Source of the DNA: Mercenaria mercenaria
Lineage: Eukaryota; Mollusca; Bivalvia; Venerida; Veneridae
Direction of reading: 5' to 3'
Length of the DNA stretch: 64,000 bases
NCBI RefSeq assembly: GCF_021730395.1
Contig: NC_069362.1
Location: 84,088,001-84,152,000 of the forward strand
Program-made: the position numbers and the translations under genes
Part shown: positions 55,785 to 64,000 of the stretch, piece by piece
How positions within the stretch are numbered: position 1 is the stretch's first letter
Layout: each line of letters opens with the position of its first letter
Notes under the pieces: generated by a model
The model's input: only the letters and a program-made list of their open reading frames with translations
Told to the model about the DNA's origin: nothing
Databases searched by the model: none

Positions 55785-56019
55785 GAGCCGTGCCATGGGA
55801 AAACCAACATAGTGGGTGTGCGACCAGCATGGATCCAGACCAGCCTGCGCATCCGCGCAGTCTGGTCAGGATCCATGCTGTTCGCTAACAGTTTCTCCAA
55901 TTCCAATAGGCTTTAAAAGCGAACAGCATGGAGCCTGACCAGACTGCGCGGATGCGCAGGCTGGTCTGCATCCATGCTAGTCGCAAAGCCACTATGTTGG
56001 TTTTCCCATGGCACGGCTC
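55785..56019. mobile_element. 235-bp palindromic foldback MITE, copy 2
   Basis: GAGCCGTGCCATGGGAAAAC and GTTTTCCCATGGCACGGCTC are perfect inverted ends. The length and inner hairpins (CTGCGCATCCGCGCAG) are the same as copy 1. The flanks ATTT on both sides (55781-55784 and 56020-56023) look like the target duplication. Confidence 0.9.
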
Positions 56020-56284
56020 ATTTGTCTTGTACACATAACTGCCTACTTTTTGCAACTTGTCATATCTGTAAAAAAAAATAGAATCTTCACAATAGGTATA
56101 CATGTAAACAAACGAAGAAATTCATGTGTGGCTCCTGCTAACATGATCCGCACTCTTTGCAATAGTTTGCACGTGAACATCATGCTTCATTCTTTTCTTA
56201 CGATTTCAATGTCGTATGGGTACCTGGAACGTTCATTCTTAAAGGAAAACGCATAATAGTCCAAGTTAATCACGAATATCGATG

Positions 56285-57060
56285 CAACGCCTTAGCAAAC
56301 GAGAGAGACTGTAGGCACTAGTACTACTGGCGTGTGGAACTTCCGTTCATGACGTTGCACGGCAGTTAAACTGCCATAGGAATACAAATTTACGTCTCAA
56401 TGTTCGAATTCGATAACTGGAGATATTTCAGAGGCCCAGGTCAGATAGACCGAAGGTAAAAACGGCTAGGTAGGACAGTTACATAACATGCATTTACGTC
56501 AACGTTTCAAAACGGCGTCAAGTACGGCAGATCAGCTTGGTGTCAGTACGCAAACAGTACTGAACCGTTTGCGAGCCGACAGAGTTCCGATTAGACCCAG
56601 GCGACAGTTACAACTGGCCGCAATCGCATGATTACGTCTGCGTTGAGCAAGGCGTTATTTACGCTGGACACATGCGCTGTGGGCAAGAATGCCTTTTAGG
56701 GACGAATCTTGCTTCAGTTTAAGTTTTGCAGACGGTAGAGTTTATGTTTACCGTTTTGCGTAGCCGTTTTTGGTGCCGGGAATATAATGGTCTGGGATGG
56801 AATTGTGGGAGGAAGAAAAACTAGCCTTGTTGTCATCAATGAGAATTTAAATGCTTAGCGTTATGTGAATGAGGTATTGGGATTTCTTTATTAGCATCAC
56901 GGAATTTGTATACATGTACGATAACGTCAGGCCCCCATGTAGCTGCCCTTACAAAGGGATTTCTTCCAGGGCAAAACAGGTTGCAATCCCATAGGGCATA
57001 TATGGAATCGTTTTTGGGAAAAATGCGATCGCATGTGTATTCATAAAACAACATTTTCAT
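56285..57060 (+). pseudogene. Decayed Tc1/mariner-family transposase
   Basis: Plus-strand frames contain, in the right order, an N-terminal helix-turn-helix-like RQRFKTASSTADQLGVS and RPRRQL, then FRDESCFSLSFADGRVYVYR, where D is the first catalytic Asp of Tc1 enzymes, then GNIMVW and LVVINENLNA, and a NPIGHIWN relict of the conserved NPIEHIWD close to 56985. Several stops and shifts separate these blocks and the second catalytic Asp region is damaged, so the enzyme is dead. Terminal repeats were not found. Confidence 0.75.
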
Positions 57061-57091
57061 AGGTGTTATGACTATATTTCTGATTTGAGCA

Positions 57092-57312
57092 TGGGGAGGG
57101 GCCGCCGTGTACGAGTGGTTAAGGGTACCTGCTTAGAATAACTTGCCTTCCACCGTTGTAGCGGATGTAGAATTATTTCATGTGAAGAAGTCATCCAGCT
57201 GGCTTACGGAAAGTCGGTGGTTCTACCCATTTGCCAAGGGTCACCTGAGGGCGTCCTCCACCATTAAAGCCGGACTTATACCTTTGTCGACGTGACGTTA
57301 CAACTAAACAAA
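57092..57312 (+). mobile_element. tRNA-derived SINE with conserved tail
   Basis: The head GCCGTGTACGAGTGGTTAAG resembles the A box of Ser/Leu tRNAs. The B box is decayed (GTAGCGGATGTAGAAT). The tail GTCCTCCACCATTAAAGCCG and GACGTGACGTTACAACTAAA is shared with 21566-21678, where TCCTCCACCATTAAAGCTGG and GTGCGACGTTAATCC occur. This looks like the molluscan V-SINE type (for example RUDI), which I cannot confirm without a library. Confidence 0.65.
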
Positions 57313-58155
57313 CATATTTGGACAGGGGACTCCAAAATTCACTAAAGCGTTATATGGCCTACAAAATTTGGAACATTTTCAAAATAGTGATAAATGAAAA
57401 AAAAAATATTGTTTACTACCAGAATAATTATCTTCTGTAGTGTATTTAGCTTTTTTGAAACAGATTAATAATTTTGTTCAAAACATGTCTCTGAATATTG
57501 CTGAAATCACAAATTTTCTAAAATAAAAATGGGCATTTTTTGTTATATTTAGATCATATAGGAATGTTTTAATAGCACAGTCAAGGATCACTTAAACAAT
57601 TTCACAATAGGTCCAGCTTCTTTCACAGAATTTATCGTCAATGTTTGGTTGTGGTCGACTGAAAATTTCTGATTTGTTTCAGTCAAAAATGAGGGTTTCC
57701 CATACCCGTAATGTTAAAAGTATTTTCATTTACGTCAGATATTTTCTTCGATAAAGAATAAATGGTTAAATATTGGATGTATTTGATAAAACAATACTTT
57801 TTTATGAAAGAAAATTTGGAATTATCTCCATTTTTATTTATTTTGGTGCAAAAGTGAACCATATCCGTTCAAACTAGTGCGAGAAAAATAGCAAAACAAC
57901 AGGGTATTTTTATGGAGGAATAGGGCGAAAATATTATAAAGACATAGCCGTCAAATGTCAGTTTCAATTCTTTCAATCATTTTACGCAAAAATGACCTTT
58001 ACAAATAAACAATTACAATAAAATGGTCATAAATTGAATATAAAAAGCCTCTCATTCTTTTCAGAAAACTGACCCGTCCAAAAATGTGCTAAGTGTCCCT
58101 TGCCACTTTCGGTAAATTTTATGTCAAGTGGCCAAATTTGATTTAAAAGCTAATA
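57313..58155. other. AT-rich stretch without recognised feature
   Basis: No gene, RNA or clear repeat. Confidence 0.4.
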
Positions 58156-58159
58156 TATG

Positions 58160-58345
58160 TACAAGTATATATTAATGGCATTCCAGATATCATTCAATAT
58201 ATCATTCCAAACTCTGGGACCTACAGTACTTAAGCTCCTGTCATTAAAAGACTCTAACTGAACGGAGCAACGTAGCACCCCGAAGTCAGTACAGCGCCGA
58301 AACCCCAGATTCTGCTTACGCATAGGCCGGCAGGAAATAACTGGA
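58160..58345 (-). mobile_element. Probable LINE fragment (C-terminal end of ORF2)
   Basis: On the minus strand the frame reads FRRCTDFGVLRCSVQLESFN then DRSLSTVGPRVWNDIL. The pattern R…G-RSF-S-AGP-LWN-LP is the usual last block of Jockey/CR1/L2-type reverse transcriptase polyproteins. Only this end is present, and an in-frame stop lies just downstream. Confidence 0.45.
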
Positions 58346-58539
58346 GTTCTTGGTCACTGACCACAAGAAGAATATAAAATATAACAACGTTTTTTGACTT
58401 CAAAAGATGTTTCTCAACAAAATGTCGTTCTGGAAAATCGGTATATAATATTTACTGCGTACGTATTGTAAATTAGAAACAAGTCAAGGCACATATTCAC
58501 CAATGTGCGTTGTCTAAAATAGTTAAACCGATTCTAGAT

Positions 58540-58830
58540 GATAACTTAAGAACGCTTGGGCGTAAGATCATGAAACTTAGTAGAGAGGTTGATCTTTACC
58601 AGCAGATGAGCCCTATTGAGTTTTAGGTCAGTAGACCACAGGTCAAGGTCACATTGACCCAGAACAGTTGAACTTTTTTGCTAAATAACTAGAGAATGTT
58701 TTGTTTTAAGATCACAATTGATATGGTGGTCACTTATGACTGGTGAATGACCCATAATTATTGATCTGAGGTCAGTACGTCAAATATCCAGTGTACAGTG
58801 ACCAAATAATGTCTGTTCCTTGTGCAGTTA
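58540..58830. repeat. Decayed GGTCA-rich tandem repeat
   Basis: Two diverged units share GATGAGCCCTATTGAG-like and GGTGAATGACCCATAATTAT-like phrases with TGAGGTCAGTA and GGTCAAGGTCAC. It resembles tandem cores of the Helentron-like elements, without recognisable ends. Confidence 0.4.
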
Positions 58831-58834
58831 CTAA

Positions 58835-59500
58835 ATGCATCAAGGGGTATTTCGTGTTCTACGAGCTCTTGTTCAGATCCTAATCCAGATCCTGTTGTTG
58901 AAGCCACAGGTTGCCAATTGATTTCATTTTAATTGTTTCCCGAAATGATTAAATCTAATTAAAAATAAATCTAGTCTGTTGCTAGATCGAGGTTCCAAAT
59001 ACTATTCCAAGTAACACTAGATATTACATCTAGCAAACCACTTGAAATGATTACCTGTGAGTTATTCCAAGCACGTACAGTAAACACCCCCGCCGTAATG
59101 CGTAGTAGCTTGTAATCACCTTGGCTGGCATTCAACATGTTCATCATTAAATTCTATTTTGCGTTTTTCTTAGTCTGATGAGTAACACGTATTGCTTTAG
59201 TGTAAACAGTTTAGAAAGTTTATGCATTTATTTGAAATGTTACATTGTGGATGTGCTGGGATAGGGTGGAGTAAACATCTTTCGTAAAATATAATTTCAG
59301 TTTTGATATTAATCGCGTTCAGGACCATTTGCCTCTGACAGGGATGGAACACTCCGTGTATCAGTTTATAGAGGAAGAAAGCACATATAGCCATATAAAG
59401 TCGATTGTGCGACTCTGGTAAAATGACTGGATAAACGCATCTGTTAACACCTCCGCCTAAGGGAGAAAATGGGAGGGAGGGATACTAAAATACAATATCA
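58835..59500. other. Intergenic stretch, no feature recognised
   Basis: No coding or repeat signal that I can support. Confidence 0.35.
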
Positions 59501-59506
59501 AGAAAC

Positions 59507-60320
59507 AACAAGGGCTGTCGGGGGACAGCAACGCTCGACTAATCAACAGCCTTGTCTGTTAGGAAATATAAAAGTAAACAATTTGGTAAAATGCAAAATA
59601 GAGTTAAGAAACCTGTACAGTGCATGTCAACTCATCACAGTGGACAAGTGTGTGAAGTTTCAACCCATTCCCATTAGTGGGTACTGAGATGCCTGCTTCC
59701 ACTACAAAAAACTTAACGAAAAATTTGCTTAGTCGAAAATGGGGAATAATTTTATTAAAATGCAAATTAGAGTTAAGGAACGTATGTACTTCGAAATCTT
59801 TAGGCTTACCCAATCATTGTGTGAAGTTTGAAAGCCGTAGCTTTATAATATATGACTTAAAGCCCGGAAATTATTTTCAGTCTCCGGGTCACTTTGACCT
59901 TAACCTTTGACCTAGTTACTCAGAAAACAATAGATACTCTCCTCATATGCTGCTTAGTCATCCTGTAAATTTTGAAAGCTGTAGTTACGTACTTCGTGAC
60001 CTAGACCCCGGAAACGGAAAAAAAAACCCAAAAAACCCAGAAATCAAATAAGTTCCTGTGACCTTGACCTTTCAGTCACTTAACCAAAAACCAGTAGGGA
60101 TCTTTCTAAAGTGGTACTCAATCATTGTGGGAAGTTTGAACGCCGTAGCTGTTATATGTTTTGACTTAAGAGTCTGGAAACCATTTTCCTCTGGTCACTT
60201 TGACCTTGACCTTTTACGTACTGACCCCAAAAACAGTAAGGACCTCCTCAAGCGGTGCTTAGTTATCGTCTAAAGTTTGAAAACTTTCTGACTTAGAGTC
60301 CGGAAACGGAAAACGTTGAT
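59507..60320 (-). mobile_element. Helentron-like element, family R relative
   Basis: On the minus strand the 3' end is GCTGTCCCCCGACAGC (6-bp stem) followed by CCTTGTTG, the same design as 34799-36292. The core has about four units of roughly 165 bp with GTGAAGTTTGAAAGCCGTAG, GGTCACTTTGACCTTAACCT and AGAGTCTGGAAAC. The 5' end is not clear. Confidence 0.6.
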
Positions 60321-60524
60321 ATTGTTCCATATTTTTTCAAACTGAAGCCGTCAACGATAAGGTTAAAATTCACAAAGTGACACAAAATTGTTAAAACAGT
60401 GGCTTTTTACCTGATACGCTGTGAGAGCAGACAAGTGAAACAAAAATAGTCAAAATAGCTTTCTCTTATACATGTGTATCATATTGATGATTACTTAAAA
60501 GTTTTAAAATCTATTCCATCAGTT

Positions 60525-61260
60525 ACCCCAGTTGCCGCCGGACAACGATTGTTTTAGGGATAATCGGGCAAAATCTTCCGGCGCCCGTCCGGCGGCAGGT
60601 GAAATCATTCGGTTAGTTTTGGATTATCGGACGGCGCCCGGGAAAGGTTTAAAGAAAAGTTGAAATTCGGCGGCGATCGGGAGGTTTTTTGGCCTTCGGA
60701 TAAACCGTAAACACATCCATCGTCAGAACATCTTCCAACTGTCGGAAGGGGACCGGACGGCGCTTACTGAAACCGAGCGGTCACAGTACGATTTTGTTCA
60801 TTTTACCTTCAAAATCCTCCGACGACCATACTGGAACATTAACAGGCATAACAGGCACCGGTCCGATGAACAATGATCGCCCGGGTATAGGATTATGTCC
60901 TACAGAGTACCAGGCGTCGTTGATTTTTGTCGCGTGGAGATAATTATTTCCGGGCGGAGGCCGGATAAAAATTTTACTTAGGTAACTCCTGTTTCGTTAC
61001 TCATCTGATCATCAGGAAAGGTGACATTTGTTCCACCGCAACACCTGAGACTTTTTCTCATCCATCGAGACATTGCGTAACAAGCCGGGCGCAAGATGTC
61101 CGTCCGATGTTTTGCACGGTCGCCTGCCGGGTACCTGTCAGATATGTAAACTGCTTTCACGGCATGTTTTTGCAGGAAAGCTGTCAGGTACCCGCCTGTT
61201 TCTGTGATCGCGTGAACAAAAAACTTCGAAATAGCCCGGCGCCTGTTATAGCCTACTCTC
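60525..61260. other. GC-rich block with recurring CCGGCG motifs
   Basis: Against an AT-rich background this stretch is GC-rich and repeats CCGGCGCC, CCGCCGGA and CGGACGGCGC. An inverted pair CGGGTACCTGTCAG (about 61130) and CTGTCAGGTACCCG (about 61184) lies near the right side. No exon was found. A degenerate transposon with short sub-repeats is more likely than a promoter CpG island. Confidence 0.4.
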
Positions 61261-61264
61261 CAAA

Positions 61265-61980
61265 TCTTTGAATGGGTGCCGTTAAAAAAAAGAAACGGGC
61301 TGCGCCTGTTTCATTTGTGACTGGAGCATATGCTAAAAAAATGAATTTCAAAATATTTTACCAGGAAAAACATATTGTGTCGCAATGTAAACAAAATCAA
61401 TCCTTTTGATAAACTCATCCGACATGTGCGTCTATTTAGAAAATGTATACAAATAAAATATATCATACACATTTAGACTAATTGCATGCGCGATAATTAA
61501 TGTTCTTATAGTGTTTGGTGTCTATGCATCGAAGTTGGAATATAGAAAAATATAAAAATGTGCAAACGTCCGACTCAGGAGAAAAGCTCTTGGCATCACA
61601 ATGTATACAATATTTTAATATGAAAATAAATCACCTGTTTGCTAATTGATACCGGTGATACCTGCACGACGGGAATCCCGACAGCTGCTTTCCCTATCCC
61701 ACGATTTTTGGTGGTGAAGCTAGAGTTTTGTAACCGTGCATTATAAGAAGAATTAAATTCATTCCAAAACACTACTTGGTAAAGTTATCTCAAAATAAAC
61801 TATATACGTACATGTTATATACCGATAGACAGAGCTCAATATTTTGTATTAAACGATCGTGGGTTTCTGTTCCGAACCGCGTGGCGGTAACGTAAGAGGC
61901 CTAATGGAATGTTGATACAATGAGGAGCTGGTCAGGGGTTCAATTAATGAAATCAGCAAAACAAATGCATCTTATATATT
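61265..61980. other. Intergenic stretch before the satellite
   Basis: No supported feature. Confidence 0.35.
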
Positions 61981-61984
61981 CTTA

Positions 61985-63635
61985 CGTTGGATGTACAGTA
62001 CCCTACACCAACAAGCTGGACGTATAGAATCCTATTTCAATGTCAGGTTGGACGTACAGTACCCTACACAAGTGACATATCGGACGTACATAATCCTATT
62101 TCAATGTCAAGTTGGACGTACAGTCCTTACAACAGTGACAAGTTGGACGTACAGTACCCTACAGGGACAAGCTGGACGTACAGAATCCTATTTCAATATC
62201 AAGTTAGATGTACAGTACCCTACAACAGTGAGTCACTGTCAGTGACAAGCTGGACGTACAGAATCCTGCTTCAGTGTCAAGTTAGACGTAAAGTACCCTA
62301 CAACAGTGACAAGCTGGACGTACAGAATCCTACTTCAGTGTCAAGTTGGACGTACAGTACCCTACACTAGTGACAAGCTGGACGTACACCAGTGACAAGC
62401 TGGACGTACAGAATCCTATTTCAATGTCAAGTTGGACGTACAGTACCCTACAACAGTGACAAGCTGGACGTACAGAATCCTACTACAGTGTCAAGTTGGA
62501 CGTACAATACCCTACACCAGTGACAAGCTGGACGTACAGAATCCTATTTCAATGTCAAGTTGGACGTACAATACCCTACACCAGTGACAAGCTGGACGTA
62601 CAGAATCCTATTTCAATGTCAAGTAGAACGTACAATACACTTCACCAGTGACAAGCTGGACGTACAGAATCCTATTTCAATGTCAAGTTGGACGTACAGT
62701 ACCCTACAACAGTGACAAGCTGGACGTAAGTAATCCTACTACAGTGTCAAATAGGACGTACAATACCCTACACCAGTGACAAGCTGGACGTACAGAATCC
62801 TATTTCAATGTCAAGTTGGAGGTACAGTACCCTACAACAGTGACAAGCTGGACGTACAGAATCCTACTTCAGTGTCAAGTTGGACGTACAATACCCTACA
62901 CCAGTGACAAGCTGGACGTACAGAATCCTATTTCAATGTCAAGTTGGACGTACAGTACCCTTCACCAGTGACAAGCTGGACGTACAATGTCAAGTTGGAC
63001 GTACAATACCCTACAACAGTGACAAGCTTGACGTACAGAATCCTATTTCAATGTCAAGTTGGACGTACAGTACCCTACAACAGTGACAAGCTGGACGTAC
63101 AGAATCCTATTTCAATGTCAAGTTGGACGTACAGTACCCTACACCAGTGACAAGCTGGACGTACAGAATCCTATTTCAGTGTCATGTTGGGCGTACAATA
63201 CCCTACAACAGTGACAAGCTGGACGTACAGAATCCTATTTCAATGTCAAGTTGGACGTACAATACCCTACACCAGTGACAAGCTGGACGTTCAGAATCCT
63301 ATTTCAATGTCAAGTTGGACGTACAGTACCATACAACAGTGACAAGCTTGACATACAGAATCCTATTTCAATGTCAAGTTTGACGTACAGTATCCTACAA
63401 CAGTGACAAGCTGGACGTACAGAATCCTATTTCACTGTCAAGTTGGAGGTGCAGTACCCTACAACAGTGACAAACTTGACGTACAGAATCCTACTTCAGT
63501 GTCAAGTTGGACGTAAAGTACCCTACAACAATGACAAGCTGGACGTACAGAATCATACTTCAATGTACAGTACCCTACTCCACTGACAAGTTGGACGTAC
63601 AGTATCCAACGTCAGTGTCAAATTGGACGTCCAAT
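61985..63635. repeat. 64-bp dimeric satellite, about 26 units
   Basis: The unit is two ~32-bp halves. Half 1 is CAAGTTGGACGTACAGTACC followed by CTACAACAGTGA; half 2 is CAAGCTGGACGTACAGAATC followed by CTATTTCAATGT. The shared TGGACGTACAG shows the halves had one origin. Units at the left end and some inside are shortened. Frames running through it (61987-62370 and others, MDVQYPT…SWTYRILFQC…) are by-products; the period is not a multiple of three. Confidence 0.92.
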
Positions 63636-63639
63636 TTCC

Positions 63640-64000
63640 TGCTATTTGCATACAGGGGATTATCTCATTCACACGAAAATTACCACTATTAATATGTCTT
63701 TGTTGTTCGTCCCCTATTTTGAATTGTTTTATAAGTATCGATCATTGCTCACACTAGGAGAAGATAAAAACAGGGAGATTCAATGTGGTGCATGTCTCCG
63801 TTTGTCTCCATCGTATGTATAGACAGACTTAAAATGCTATACCGATTGAGACTCGTGACAGATGGGCTTTTACAACTAGCCATTATTAGTTCTAATTTTA
63901 AATGTCCATTGTAAGTAATTCTTACAACATGTGCTCTTCTGGCGAACTGGACAGAAAATGAGACATATCTACTATTTTGGTGGAACTAAGATACTTCTTG
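63640..64000. other. Right edge of window, no feature recognised
   Basis: Plain AT-rich DNA after the satellite. Confidence 0.4.

Noticed and set aside
1-64000. A novel multi-gene defence or biosynthetic system
   Set aside because: Only two recognised protein genes, functionally unrelated, are present. The exceptional features are repeat biology and the tRNA array, not an operon-like system.
1-64000. LTR retroelements or other virus-like fossils
   Set aside because: I saw no long terminal direct repeats, gag/pol-type blocks or capsid-like frames that I could support.

Overview
The window is animal nuclear DNA, most likely from a bivalve mollusc. The evidence is a spliced metazoan gene, an intronless bHLH developmental regulator, AT-rich intergenic DNA, and many short non-autonomous transposons of the tandem-repeat plus terminal-hairpin type that I associate with bivalve genomes. 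The species assignment is inference. Nothing looks bacterial or organellar, and I see no rRNA, CRISPR array or LTR-type element.

Layout. 1-2950: two near-identical copies of a tRNA-Arg(ACG) unit, one split by a 1.5-kb terminal-inverted-repeat insertion while the other keeps the empty site, followed by decayed tRNA pieces. 3000-7200: SINE and Helitron-like debris. 7280-8370: more decayed tRNA units and a 336-bp MITE with ~100-bp inverted repeats. 8499-11528: tandem array of 17 tRNA-Arg(ACG) units, all on the minus strand, period about 185 bp, ranging from intact to badly degraded. 11.5-14.8 kb: noncoding DNA upstream of an intronless ATOH8-type bHLH gene (14865-15863, +). 17.8-19.9 kb: a TA-flanked MITE and a 48-bp minisatellite. 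20566-20933 (-): an unrecognised coding-looking segment with one frame break. 21-33.9 kb: mostly plain noncoding DNA with a SINE tail, a 235-bp palindrome, a Helentron-like element and a SINE.

33963-48355 (+) holds a complete 8-exon gene for a PhzF-family protein, the PBLD (MAWBP) orthologue. Splice sites and phases join into 297 codons. Its introns carry at least six mobile-element insertions.

48.4-64 kb: a pair of related 1.4-kb inverted-repeat transposons, one inserted in the other in opposite orientation; a 1.7-kb Helentron-like element with ~145-bp tandem units; a second 235-bp palindrome; a decayed Tc1-like transposase; a SINE; a probable LINE tail; a GC-rich block; and a 1.65-kb satellite of a 64-bp dimeric unit.

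The two recognised protein genes have no evident functional link. The most unusual host structure is the tRNA-Arg array ending about 3.3 kb upstream of ATOH8. The most informative mobile-element observation is that several sequence-unrelated families end in the same hairpin plus TCTTGTT or CTTGTT signature, which points to one shared rolling-circle machinery.
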